The notes under the pieces are model-generated. The model searched no databases. It was not told where the DNA came from and saw only the letters and a program-made list of their open reading frames with translations. Below are positions 15,383 through 24,062 of a DNA stretch of 64,000 nt, in pieces. The stretch comes from Allobosea sp. LC85 (lineage in GTDB: Bacteria > Pseudomonadota > Alphaproteobacteria > Rhizobiales > Beijerinckiaceae): positions 1-64,000 of the forward strand of contig NZ_JPKG01000017.1 in the NCBI RefSeq assembly GCF_000735605.1, given 5' to 3'. Positions within the stretch are counted from its first letter, which is position 1. Each line of letters starts with the position of its first letter. The translations under genes were made by a program, and so were the position numbers.

Positions 15383-17038
15383 CTACGCCACGGCCGGCAT
15401 CGCCCGACGCGCCAGCGCGGCAGCATCCACGGACACCGGCAGATCGCCGAAATGTCCCGACCAGCGACCTTCGAGCCGCGTCGCGATGAAGGCATCTGCG
15501 ACCATGTGAGGTGCATGCCGCAACAGCAGCGAGGCCTGCAATGCCAGCGCCAGTTGCTCGACCAGCCGCCGCGCCTGTCCTTCGCTTCGCACCAGTGCGG
15601 GAATCTCCGCCTCCAGCGCACTCAGATGCGCATCGAAGCGATTGTCGGCTCCGCAGGAGCTCCGCATCTCCTCGATCAGCGCCACGAGCGAGCCCGGCTC
15701 TCGCTCCAGCGAGCGCAGCACATCGAGACAAATGACGTTGCCCGAGCCCTCCCAGACACTGTTGAGCGGCGCTTCCCGATAGAGCCGGGCCATGGGGTTC
15801 TCCTCGATGAAGCCGTTGCCGCCATGGCATTCCAGAGCCTCGACCACCACCGCCGGTGTGCGTTTCGATACCCAATATTTCGCGATCGGCGCTCCGATCC
15901 GCGCCAGCAACCGCTCACTCTCGCTCGCCTCCTGACGGTCGAGCGCCGCAAAGAGCCGAAAGGCGAGCCAGGCTGCAGCCTCGGCCTCGATCGCAAGATC
16001 GGCCAGCACGTTCTGCATGATCGGCTGGTCGATCAGCCCTCGCTGGAAGGCGCGCCGATGGGCCGCGTGATGGGCCGCCAGCGAAACGGCGAGCCGCATC
16101 TGCCCGGCCGACGCCGCCGCGATGTCCAGCCGGGAACCCTGGTTCATGGACAGGCCTGTGCGCAGGCCCCGGCCCGGCTCGCCGATCATCCGGCCGATAG
16201 CGCCGCGGAACTCGACCTCCGACGAGGCATTCGAGCGATTGCCGCATTTGTCCTTGAGCCGCTGGATCGCCACGCCGTTGCGCGAGCCATCCGGCAGCCA
16301 GCCCGGCACCACGAAGCAGGAAATGCCCTCGGCAGTTCGGGCCAAGGTCAGGAACAGGTCGGAATGCGGCACCGAAAAGAACCACTTGTGCCCGGTCAGG
16401 GACCAGGTCCCGTCGCCATTGTCGTGGGCCATGGTCTGGGTCTGGCGCAGGTCCGAGCCTCCCTGCTTCTCGGTCATTGCCGTGCCGACGGTCGCTCCCG
16501 TCTTGGCGGAGGCGGTCGTCTGGCGGCGGTCGTAGCGGTTGGAGCTGACCAGGGCGCCCCACTCGCTCCAGAGGTCGGGCTCCTGCTTCAGGATCGGGAT
16601 CGCCGCATAGGTCATGCTGATCGGGCAGCAGATACCGCTTTCGCCTTGGCTCCAGAGATAGGACAGCGCAGCACGCGCCACCTGTGCGCCCGGGCCCGGC
16701 CTGGTCCATGCGAGCGAATGGGTCTCCTGCCCGATCGCGAGCCCCATCAGTTCGTGCCAGGCCGGATGAAACTCGATCTGGTCGATGCGGTTGCCGAACC
16801 GGTCATGCGTCCTGAGTTCGGGCGTGAATCTGTTCGCCAATCGCGCCAGATCCTGCACCTGCGCCGAGCCGACTGTGCGCCCCGCCTCATGCAGACGCTC
16901 GGAGGCCCAGGCTGCGTCGAAGGCCGCGACGGCTGCCCGCAGCACCGGATCAGCCGCGAAGGCGTCGTAATCGGTCAGTATGGGAACCTGGTTCGTCACT
17001 TCATGGGTGGAATGGCGGGAGGCGATATCCACATTCAT
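15383..17038 (-). CDS. acyl-CoA dehydrogenase, AidB-like
   Basis: A 551-residue flavoprotein of the AidB branch of acyl-CoA dehydrogenases, longer than the usual 380. It has an extra N-terminal domain (about 1-170), then AMTEKQGGSDLRQTQT, the FAD-binding LTGHKWFFSVPHSD, the middle beta-domain and a helical C-terminus with ALECHGGNGFIEENPMARLYREAP and NSVWEGSGNVICLD. E. coli AidB is a DNA-binding protein of the alkylation (Ada) response with weak isovaleryl-CoA activity. No ada or alkB is nearby, so a role in alkylation defence is only suggested. The ATG at 17038 gives MNVDIASRHST. Head-to-head with uvrD. Confidence 0.87.
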   Translation of the reverse strand: MNVDIASRHSTHEVTNQVPILTDYDAFAADPVLRAAVAAFDAAWASERLHEAGRTVGSAQVQDLARLANRFTPELRTHDRFGNRIDQIEFHPAWHELMGLAIGQETHSLAWTRPGPGAQVARAALSYLWSQGESGICCPISMTYAAIPILKQEPDLWSEWGALVSSNRYDRRQTTASAKTGATVGTAMTEKQGGSDLRQTQTMAHDNGDGTWSLTGHKWFFSVPHSDLFLTLARTAEGISCFVVPGWLPDGSRNGVAIQRLKDKCGNRSNASSEVEFRGAIGRMIGEPGRGLRTGLSMNQGSRLDIAAASAGQMRLAVSLAAHHAAHRRAFQRGLIDQPIMQNVLADLAIEAEAAAWLAFRLFAALDRQEASESERLLARIGAPIAKYWVSKRTPAVVVEALECHGGNGFIEENPMARLYREAPLNSVWEGSGNVICLDVLRSLEREPGSLVALIEEMRSSCGADNRFDAHLSALEAEIPALVRSEGQARRLVEQLALALQASLLLRHAPHMVADAFIATRLEGRWSGHFGDLPVSVDAAALARRAMPAVA

Positions 17039-17156
17039 CGCGGCGCGTCCTGACGATCGGGCGAGCATTCAACGCCCATCAGCGTTATCCAGCAATCTGC
17101 GGCGCAACAGCCTATATTGCCTCTGGAACGAATCACGATCAAAGCGACCTGAAGCC

Positions 17157-19532
17157 TTGTCCGATCACACGACCTCCGCCCCTCTGCCCCGCCCCGGCGG
17201 CCTCGCCGCCCGCGCTGCCGCACAGCCGGCGGCCGGCTATCTGGCAGGCCTAAACCCGGAGCAGCGGCAAGCGGTCGAGGCCACGGATGGCCCGGTCCTG
17301 GTCCTTGCCGGCGCCGGCACCGGCAAGACCCGCGTGCTGACCACTCGCATCGCCCATCTGATCGCCACGAACCGCGCCTACCCGTCCCAGATCCTCTCGG
17401 TGACCTTCACCAACAAGGCAGCGCGCGAGATGAAGGAGCGCGTCGCAAGCCTCGTCGGCCCCGTTGCCGAAGGCATGCCCTGGCTGGGCACCTTCCACTC
17501 GATCTCGGCCAAGATCCTGCGCCGCCACGCCGAGCTCCTCGATCTGCGCTCGGACTTCACCATTCTCGATACCGACGACCAGATCCGCCTGATGAAGCAG
17601 GTCATCACGGCCGCCGGGATCGACGAGAAGCGCTGGCCCGGGCGCATGCTGGCGGGTTTCATCGATAGCTGGAAGAACCGCGGGCTTGCCCCCAAGGACG
17701 TACCGCCGGGGGAAGCCGGCGTCTTCGCCGGAGGCAAGGGCGGCGCCCTTTATGCCGCCTATCAGGAGCGGCTGAAGACGCTGAACGCCGTCGATTTCGG
17801 CGATCTGCTGCTGCACTGCCTGACGCTGTTCCGCGAGAATGCCGATGTGCTCGCGACCTATCATGAGCGCTTCCGCTACATCCTTGTCGACGAGTACCAG
17901 GACACCAACACCGCGCAGTATCTCTGGCTGCGCCTACTGGCGCAGGGCCGGCGCAACATCGCCTGCGTTGGCGACGATGACCAGTCGATCTATGGCTGGC
18001 GCGGCGCCGAGGTCGACAACATCCTGCGCTTCGAGCACGATTTTCCCGGCGCGGTCGTGGTCCGGTTGGAACGCAACTACCGCTCGACCGGCCATATCCT
18101 CGCCACCGCCTCGAAGCTGATCGCCCGCAACGAGGGCCGGCTCGGCAAGACGCTGCGCACCGAGGACGAGGCCGGGGAGAAGGTCACCATCACCGGCGCC
18201 TGGGACAGCCAGGAAGAAGCCCGCCTGATCAGCGACGAGATCGAGGCGATGCAGAGCAAGGGTGAAAACCTTGCCGAGGTCGCCATCCTCGTTCGCATCT
18301 CCGCCCAGATGCGCGAGATCGAGGAGCGCTTCGTCCATGTCGGCGTGCCTTATCGCGTCATCGGCGGCCCGCGCTTCTACGAGCGGGCCGAGATCCGTGA
18401 CGCGATGGCCTATCTGCGCTGCGTGGTGAGCCAGACCGACGATCTCGCCTTCGAGCGCATCGTCAATGTGCCGAAGCGCGGGCTCGGCGACGCGACAGTC
18501 CAGCTCCTGCACAACCATGCCCGCGCAACCAACCTGTCACTGCTGCAATCGGCACGTGCCGTGGTCGAGACCGAGGAACTGAAGCCGAAGGCCCGCACCG
18601 CGCTGCGCGAACTGGTCGAGGCCTTTGCCCGTTGGTCGGCCAAGGCCGAGCACATGAAGCAGGGCGAGCTTGCCGAGCAGGTGCTGGAGGAATCCGGCTA
18701 TACCGAGATGTGGCAGAAGGATCGCTCGGCCGATGCCGCCGGTCGCCTCGAGAACCTCAAGGAACTGGTGCGCTCGCTGGACGAGTTCCCCGACCTGCCG
18801 GCCTTCCTCGAGCACGTCTCGCTGGTGATGGATGCCGATGGCGGCGAGGCCGAGGCGCGTGTCAGCATCATGACGCTGCACGCGGCCAAGGGTCTCGAAT
18901 TCGACACCGTCTTCCTGCCCGGCTGGGAGGAAGGCCTCTTCCCGAACCAGCGCGCGCTCGACGAGAGCGGCCGCGCCGGACTGGAAGAAGAGCGCCGCCT
19001 CGCCCATGTCGGCCTGACCCGCGCCCGCAAGCGCCTGAAACTCCTCTTCGCCTCGAACCGCCGCATTCACGGCCTCTGGCAGTCGAGCCTGCCGAGCCGC
19101 TTCATCGACGAGTTGCCGGAGGAGCATGTCGAGGTCGTGCAGGCCCCTTCGACCTATAGCCAGGGTGGCTATGGCGCCTCGCGCTTCGACCGCATGGAGA
19201 GTTTCGGCTCGTCCTACCAGACGCCGGGCTGGCAGCGCGCGCAGGAGAACCGCGCGCGGAACGGTGGCGGCTCAGGCTTCTCGGACAATGGCGGCCGTGG
19301 TTTCGGCCAGGGTGGCTCGGGTTCAGGCCGCCAGCGCGGCCCGCTGCTGATCGAAGGCGAGCTGACTGCGAAATCGACCGGCAGCTCCGCCTTCGATGCC
19401 GGCGCCCGTGTCTTCCATATCAAATTCGGCCCCGGTTCTGTCGCCAGCGTCGACGGCAACAAGCTGACCGTCGATTTCGACAAGGCCGGCCGGAAGATGG
19501 TGCTGGACTCCTTCGTGCAGAAGGCGGGCTGA
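17157..19532 (+). CDS. uvrD: UvrD/PcrA superfamily 1 DNA helicase
   Basis: A 3'-5' DNA helicase of about 791 residues for nucleotide-excision and mismatch repair. Motifs in order: LNPEQRQAV Q-motif, Walker A AGAGTGKT, Ia TFTNKAAREM, II VDEYQDTN, III GDDDQSIYGWRGA, IV RLERNYRST, V TLHAAKGLEFD and VI GLTRARKRL. After a Gly/Arg-rich linker comes a tudor-like C-terminal domain (FHIKFGPGSVASVDGNKL), which in PcrA contacts RNA polymerase. The start is uncertain: a TTG at 17157 (MSDHTT) is chosen because upstream codons overlap the dehydrogenase promoter and lack homology; no good ATG precedes the Q-motif. Confidence 0.93.
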   Translation: MSDHTTSAPLPRPGGLAARAAAQPAAGYLAGLNPEQRQAVEATDGPVLVLAGAGTGKTRVLTTRIAHLIATNRAYPSQILSVTFTNKAAREMKERVASLVGPVAEGMPWLGTFHSISAKILRRHAELLDLRSDFTILDTDDQIRLMKQVITAAGIDEKRWPGRMLAGFIDSWKNRGLAPKDVPPGEAGVFAGGKGGALYAAYQERLKTLNAVDFGDLLLHCLTLFRENADVLATYHERFRYILVDEYQDTNTAQYLWLRLLAQGRRNIACVGDDDQSIYGWRGAEVDNILRFEHDFPGAVVVRLERNYRSTGHILATASKLIARNEGRLGKTLRTEDEAGEKVTITGAWDSQEEARLISDEIEAMQSKGENLAEVAILVRISAQMREIEERFVHVGVPYRVIGGPRFYERAEIRDAMAYLRCVVSQTDDLAFERIVNVPKRGLGDATVQLLHNHARATNLSLLQSARAVVETEELKPKARTALRELVEAFARWSAKAEHMKQGELAEQVLEESGYTEMWQKDRSADAAGRLENLKELVRSLDEFPDLPAFLEHVSLVMDADGGEAEARVSIMTLHAAKGLEFDTVFLPGWEEGLFPNQRALDESGRAGLEEERRLAHVGLTRARKRLKLLFASNRRIHGLWQSSLPSRFIDELPEEHVEVVQAPSTYSQGGYGASRFDRMESFGSSYQTPGWQRAQENRARNGGGSGFSDNGGRGFGQGGSGSGRQRGPLLIEGELTAKSTGSSAFDAGARVFHIKFGPGSVASVDGNKLTVDFDKAGRKMVLDSFVQKAG

Positions 19533-19651
19533 GCAAGTGCAGCCGTCATGCCCGGCGCGGCGATGTGCAGCATCTCCGAAGTGGTTATGCACGCCGGGAT
19601 CGCCTCGGGCCGGTCCCGCAGGAATGCTGGCTCCAAGCCAGCAGGATCAGC

Positions 19652-20101
19652 ATGATGCCCAACGTCGCGGTCACTCTGACCGACACTGCCAATCCCGATC
19701 TCCACTCCGTGATCTCCCAGGGGCTGCGGAGCTACAATGTCGAGATGGGTGGCGTCAGTGATCACACGCCGCTGACGATCACCATCAAGGACAGCGAGAG
19801 CGGCGAACTGATCGGCGGGCTGCTCGGCCGCACCTCGCTCGGTCTGCTGTTCATCGATCTGTTCTATCTGCCCAAGACCCAGCGCGGGTCGGGCCTCGGC
19901 ACCCGCATTCTACAGATGGCCGAGGCAGAGGGTTTTCGCCGAGGCTGTCGCAAGGCGGTGCTCTACACGCTCAGCTTCCAGGCACCGGAGTTCTACAAGC
20001 GCTTTGGCTGGAGCGTCTTCGGAGAGATCGCACTCGAACCGCCCGGGGCGACCCGTTATTTCATGACCAAGGACCTCGTCGCCCCTGCCGACGGCGCATG
20101 A
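19652..20101 (+). CDS. GNAT family N-acetyltransferase
   Basis: A 149-residue acetyltransferase with the acetyl-CoA loop in LPKTQRGSGLGTRIL and the usual C-terminal QAPEFYKRFGW segment. The substrate cannot be told. ATGs at 19652 and 19655 are both possible, each after an AGGA; upstream in-frame codons from GTG 19565 look non-coding. It lies between uvrD and prmA on the same strand, about 30 bases from prmA, so it may be cotranscribed with prmA. Confidence 0.82.
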   Translation: MMPNVAVTLTDTANPDLHSVISQGLRSYNVEMGGVSDHTPLTITIKDSESGELIGGLLGRTSLGLLFIDLFYLPKTQRGSGLGTRILQMAEAEGFRRGCRKAVLYTLSFQAPEFYKRFGWSVFGEIALEPPGATRYFMTKDLVAPADGA

Positions 20102-20132
20102 CATCCGCCCCCACCCCTGCTATCCCGCCCGC

Positions 20133-21080
20133 ATGCGTGAAGGTCTTCTCCCAGCCACGGTCGCGACCGTGCTCGAACTCTCAACCAGCGGCGACAAGGC
20201 GCGCGCGCTGACGGAACTGCTCGGCGAGATCTTCGATCCGACCGAGACGGCGATTTCCTCATTCGAGATCGAGGACGGCATCACCACGCTCTCGCTGAGC
20301 ACGCCGTGGAAGGTCGAAATCTACTTCGCGACCCATCCTGATGAGGATGCGGTGCGAGACATGCTGCGCCCGATCGTCGGCGACAGCATCGATGCAACCC
20401 CCTTTACCACCGTCAACCAGAAGGACTGGGTCGCCACCAGCCTCGACGGGCTCAAGCCCGTGCGGGCCGGACGCGTGCTCGTCCATGGCGCGCATGACCG
20501 CGACATGGTGCGGGTGAACGACGTCGCGATCGAGATCGAGGCGGCGCTCGCCTTCGGCACCGGCCATCACGGCACCACGGCCGGCTGCCTGCTGGCTCTT
20601 GATGCCGAACTCAAGAAGCGCCGCCCGCTGCGCGGCCTGGATGTCGGCACCGGCACCGGGATTCTGGGGCTCGCGCTGGCGCTGCAGACGAAGCGCCGCG
20701 TCGTCGCCGGCGATATTGATGCCGTCGCGGTCGGGGTCGCAGCGCGCAACGCCCGCGTCAACCATGCGCCAGGGGCGCTCGATCTCTATGTCGCGCCTGG
20801 TCTGCTCCATGCCAAGGCAAACCGGCCAGGCCATTTCGATCTGGTCTTCGCCAATATTCTGGCCGGCCCGCTCAAGCGCCTCGCCCCGTCGCTCGCGCGC
20901 GTGCTGGCGCGGGACGGAAGCTTGATCCTCTCCGGGCTTCTGGCGATGGATGTCGCCGGGATCGTCTCGACCTACCGGCACCAGGGCCTGTTCCTGGCGC
21001 GTCAGTCCCAGCGCGATGGCTGGGCTACCCTGGTCATGAAAAAGGGCGGCGCGGCCCCAAGACCGCGCCGCCCTTACTAG
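20133..21080 (+). CDS. prmA: ribosomal protein L11 methyltransferase
   Basis: A 315-residue enzyme that methylates lysines and the N-terminus of ribosomal protein L11. The N-terminal L11-recognition domain spans about 1-100; AFGTGHHGTT leads into the SAM-binding motif LDVGTGTGILGLALAL, and VFANILAGPL is the substrate-side catalytic loop. The final residues (KKGGAAPRPRRPY) are encoded by the two arms of a perfect hairpin, so the tail may reflect an embedded terminator rather than selection on protein. Confidence 0.95.
   Translation: MREGLLPATVATVLELSTSGDKARALTELLGEIFDPTETAISSFEIEDGITTLSLSTPWKVEIYFATHPDEDAVRDMLRPIVGDSIDATPFTTVNQKDWVATSLDGLKPVRAGRVLVHGAHDRDMVRVNDVAIEIEAALAFGTGHHGTTAGCLLALDAELKKRRPLRGLDVGTGTGILGLALALQTKRRVVAGDIDAVAVGVAARNARVNHAPGALDLYVAPGLLHAKANRPGHFDLVFANILAGPLKRLAPSLARVLARDGSLILSGLLAMDVAGIVSTYRHQGLFLARQSQRDGWATLVMKKGGAAPRPRRPY
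21042..21075 (+). terminator. hairpin within the last codons of prmA
   Basis: AAGGGCGGCGCGG (21042-21054) and CCGCGCCGCCCTT (21063-21075) form a perfect 13-bp stem with an 8-base loop, ending five bases before the prmA coding end at 21080. No T-run. Confidence 0.6.
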
Positions 21081-21123
21081 GCCAGCCACCCGAAGAGGGC
21101 GTTTGTCGCTTCGAGCCTCAGGC

Positions 21124-21252
21124 TCAGAAGCCGATGTGGCCGTACTTCTGTTCCGCCTCGGCCTGCAGGGCGCGAGCGTCGTGCCAGACGGCGGCGGTGA
21201 ACTTGGCCGTATCGACGACCCATTCGAAAGCGTGCTTGACGATGGCGATCAT
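21124..21252 (-). CDS. 42-residue hypothetical protein
   Basis: An ATG at 21252 with an AAGGA site 9-10 bases upstream opens 42 codons: MIAIVKHAFEWVVDTAKFTA, then AVWHDARALQAEAEQKYGHI and GF. It reads as an amphipathic helix followed by a charged helix. I do not recognise the family. It lies downstream of, and probably in one operon with, the 76-residue protein. Support is the ribosome site, protein-like composition and context. Confidence 0.6.
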   Translation of the reverse strand: MIAIVKHAFEWVVDTAKFTAAVWHDARALQAEAEQKYGHIGF

Positions 21253-21305
21253 GGTCTTGGTCCTTTTCTGAGCGCGGGCGGCCCCTTCGGGCGCGGCGCC
21301 AAAAA

Positions 21306-21536
21306 TCAGCGGTTGAACGGAAGCGCGGCGTCGTTCTTCAGCGCCGTTTGTGGAAAGCCGCCGAGCACGATCTCCGCCTCGTTGACGAGGTAGGAGCGCG
21401 CGCGCAGCTCACGGATGGCAGAGCGGCGACGGCTTTCGATCATTGCAACGTAGAGGCGCTGCCAGAAGCTCAGGCCCGCCGTGTTCACGGCTTTGGCGGC
21501 AGGCAGGGCGTCGGTCGCATTCAGTACATAGGTCAC
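21306..21536 (-). CDS. DUF1127-like small protein
   Basis: A 76-residue protein. The segment SFWQRLYVAMIESRRRSAIRELRARS resembles the Arg-rich helix of DUF1127 (YjiS-like) proteins, which in alphaproteobacteria are small RNA-interacting or phosphate/stress-linked proteins. The later part, YLVNEAEIVLGGFPQTALK, is less typical. The start is GTG 21536, preceded at eight bases by GGAG. A promoter region with two tandem palindromes lies upstream. Function not assigned. Confidence 0.65.
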   Translation of the reverse strand: MTYVLNATDALPAAKAVNTAGLSFWQRLYVAMIESRRRSAIRELRARSYLVNEAEIVLGGFPQTALKNDAALPFNR

Positions 21537-21840
21537 AGGTCCATCTCCTCATTCCAAACGAAGGACAGTCCCGGTCGCTTCCTCGTTCTCTTATGCAACC
21601 AAAGTGGTACTTCTTCGCACTTGCGAGAAGATGATTTCGCAGATGCGAGATATGCACTAGACGCATGCGCGGCCGCAATTTCGATTAACAATTGACACCA
21701 ATCGCATAGCGAAGAGGCAGAGCGCCCAAAACAGCGCCCATGAGGGCCTACTGACGAAGCAGGGCAGGATGCCGCTTTTGCGCTGGCCTTCCGCCGGTTC
21801 TGACGCGACGATGGCAAATATCGCCATGCTTGGACCCGCC
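21537..21840. other. divergent intergenic region, small-protein operon / aminopeptidase P
   Basis: About 300 bases, AT-richer than its surroundings, between two diverging units. It holds the tandem TCGCA-NN-TGCGA palindromes (21615-21648) and a TTGACA-like hexamer near 21690 pointing to the aminopeptidase. No coding potential was recognised apart from weak upstream codons in frame with the aminopeptidase. Confidence 0.6.
21615..21648. promoter_or_regulatory. two tandem TCGCA-NN-TGCGA palindromes
   Basis: TCGCACTTGCGA at 21615-21626 and TCGCAGATGCGA at 21637-21648. Each is a perfect 5+2+5 palindrome; centres are 22 bp apart (two helical turns) and both are followed by GA. Typical geometry for a pair of dimers of one regulator; the regulator is unknown. 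Confidence 0.6.
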
Positions 21841-23685
21841 ATGACCGAATCGCCCGCGCACAGCTTGCCGACCTGCCGCTTCCAGTCCTTTTCCGAACCG
21901 AGCAATCCGGCCGAGGTCGCGCCTCGCGTCGCGGCCCTGCGCAAGGCACTCGCTGCGCAAGGCCTGGACGGGTTCATCGTGCCGCGCGCCGACCAGCATC
22001 AAGGCGAATATGTCCCCGCCCATATGGCGCGGCTCGCCTGGCTCACCGGCTTCACCGGCTCGGCCGGCAATGCCGTCGTGCTGGCCGTCAAGGCTGTCCT
22101 GATCGTCGACGGCCGTTACACCATCCAGTCGGCAGAGCAGACCGACACGAAGGTCGTTGCGCCGGTGAAGATGGAGGAGACCCCGCTCGAGCGCTGGATC
22201 GAGGCGAACCTGCCTGCAGGGGCGAAGCTGGGCTACGATCCCTGGCTGCACACGGTCGATGGCGTCGCCAAGCTCGAGAAGGCGGTCGAGGCTGCCGGCG
22301 GCATGCTGACCGCCGTTTCGCAGAACCCGATCGATGCCCTCTGGAGCAATCGCCCGGCCCCGCCGGCCGCTGCGGTCAAAGCGCATCGCGGCGACTATGC
22401 CGGTGAGACCACCGCCAGCAAACTTGCACGCATCCAGGAGGCGCTGGCCAAGGCCAAGGTCGACGCATTGGTCATTTCCGACCCGCATGCCCTGGCCTGG
22501 ACCTTCAATATTCGCGGCGGTGATGTCGAACACACGCCCCTGCCGCTGGGCTACGGCATCGTACCGCGCGAGGGGCGCCCGACGGTCTTCCTCGCACCCG
22601 AAAAGATCACCAACGAGGCCGGCGACGCCATCGGCGCGGTCGGCGAGATCGCCCCGCCTGCAGCCCTCGAGAAGCAGCTCCAGGCGCTGGGCAAGGCCAG
22701 GGCCAAGGTCCGTCTCGATCAGGCGACGGCTGCCTCCGCGCTCGCCACCCTGATCCGCGAAGCCGGCGGCACGCCAGATGCCGGCGCCGACCCGATCGCG
22801 CTGATGAAGGCAAGAAAGAACGAGGCCGAGCTCAACGGCACGCGCGCCGCGCATCTGCGCGACGGCGTGGCCATCGTGCGCTATCTGTCATGGCTCACGC
22901 GCGAGGCACCGAAGGGCAAACTCACCGAGATCGACGCAGTTGCGGCACTGGAGGCCGAACGGCTGAAGACCGGCCTGCTCAAGGACGTCTCCTTCACCAC
23001 CATCGCCGGTGCCGGTCCCAATGCCGCCCTGCCCCATTATCGCGTCACGGAATCGAGCAATCGCCGGCTCGAACCGGGCATCTTCCTGGTCGATTCCGGA
23101 GCACAGTACGAGGACGGCACCACCGATATCACCCGCACCATTGCGGTCGGTACGCCGACCGACGAGATGCGCGATCGCTATACCCGCGTGCTCAAGGGCC
23201 ATCTGGCGATCTCACGCGTGGTGTTCGTCAAGGGAACGTCCGGCGCGCAGCTCGACGCACTGGCCCGCCTGCCGCTCTGGCAGGCCGGGCTCGACTTCGA
23301 TCATGGCACCGGCCATGGCGTCGGTAGCTATCTTTCGGTGCATGAGGGGCCGCAGCGGCTTTCCAAGCTCGGCACGACGCCACTGGAGCCTGGCATGATC
23401 CTGTCCAACGAGCCCGGCTACTACAAGCAGGGGGAGTATGGCATCCGCATCGAGAACCTGATCGTGGTCGAGGAGCGGAAGATCCCCGGCGGCGACCGTA
23501 CGATCTATGGTTTCGAGACGATCACCTGGTGCCCCTATGAGCGGGCGCTGATCGAGCCCTCGCTGCTCGATGCGGGCGAGATCGCCTGGATCGACGCCTA
23601 TCACGCGCAGGTCTGGGCCAAGCTCAGCCCGCAATTGGAAGACGAGGCGAAGGCTTGGCTGGAAGCAGCCTGCAGGCCGCTATAG
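21841..23685 (+). CDS. Xaa-Pro aminopeptidase (aminopeptidase P family)
   Basis: A 614-residue M24 metallopeptidase removing N-terminal residues before proline. Two creatinase-like N-terminal domains (about 1-310) precede the pita-bread catalytic domain. Metal ligands appear in VDSGAQYEDGTTDITRT (two Asp), GHGVGSYLSVHEGP (His) and SNEPGYY/IRIENL (Glu, Glu). It is the long three-domain form. The ATG at 21841 (MTESPAHSL) is preferred; 24 upstream in-frame codons have no homology character. No signal peptide, so cytoplasmic. Confidence 0.9.
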   Translation: MTESPAHSLPTCRFQSFSEPSNPAEVAPRVAALRKALAAQGLDGFIVPRADQHQGEYVPAHMARLAWLTGFTGSAGNAVVLAVKAVLIVDGRYTIQSAEQTDTKVVAPVKMEETPLERWIEANLPAGAKLGYDPWLHTVDGVAKLEKAVEAAGGMLTAVSQNPIDALWSNRPAPPAAAVKAHRGDYAGETTASKLARIQEALAKAKVDALVISDPHALAWTFNIRGGDVEHTPLPLGYGIVPREGRPTVFLAPEKITNEAGDAIGAVGEIAPPAALEKQLQALGKARAKVRLDQATAASALATLIREAGGTPDAGADPIALMKARKNEAELNGTRAAHLRDGVAIVRYLSWLTREAPKGKLTEIDAVAALEAERLKTGLLKDVSFTTIAGAGPNAALPHYRVTESSNRRLEPGIFLVDSGAQYEDGTTDITRTIAVGTPTDEMRDRYTRVLKGHLAISRVVFVKGTSGAQLDALARLPLWQAGLDFDHGTGHGVGSYLSVHEGPQRLSKLGTTPLEPGMILSNEPGYYKQGEYGIRIENLIVVEERKIPGGDRTIYGFETITWCPYERALIEPSLLDAGEIAWIDAYHAQVWAKLSPQLEDEAKAWLEAACRPL

Positions 23686-23705
23686 ACGAAGGCTACGTCC
23701 ATGAC

Positions 23706-23750
23706 GCGCAGCCGCCATTGTCGGGCTTGCCCCGACCATGGCGGCTGCGC
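23706..23750. terminator. 20-bp stem between converging genes, also REP-like
   Basis: 23706-23725 pairs with 23731-23750 with one mismatch and a five-base loop centred on CTTGC, then GGGGTCTTTCCCC. It separates the aminopeptidase from azlD. The inner TCGGGCTTGCCCCGA resembles a palindrome dispersed in Rhizobiales genomes. Confidence 0.7.
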
Positions 23751-23762
23751 GGGGTCTTTCCC

Positions 23763-24062
23763 CTAAATCACCATCCTCAGCCCGACCACGGCGAGCACGC
23801 CAACGGCAACGACGGCCAGCAGTGGTAGCCGCGTTGCGGCGAGTGCAGCGAGGAGTGCGGCGCCGGTCTCCACCCAGCCGGTCGCCAGCGCACTCGGCGC
23901 GATGACCGCCACGAGCACGGCCGGGGGAATAGCGTCGAAGGCTGCTTGCGCGCGCGGGGAGAGATCGAGCCGCCCGGCCAGTGCCAGCCCGGCGATCCGC
24001 GTCAGATAGGTGACGGCCGCCATACCCAGGATGGCGATGAGATTCAGCGCGTCGAGCGTCAC
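23763..24062 (-). CDS. azlD: AzlD-type branched-chain amino acid export subunit
   Basis: A 99-residue, four-helix membrane protein: LNLIAILGMAAVTYLTRIAG, PPAVLVAVIAPSALATG and LPLLAVVAVGVLAVVGLRM. It matches the small subunit of AzlCD exporters. GTG 24062 overlaps the azlC stop as GTGA; the frame is open further upstream only inside azlC. Works as a pair with AzlC. Confidence 0.88.
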   Translation of the reverse strand: MTLDALNLIAILGMAAVTYLTRIAGLALAGRLDLSPRAQAAFDAIPPAVLVAVIAPSALATGWVETGAALLAALAATRLPLLAVVAVGVLAVVGLRMVI

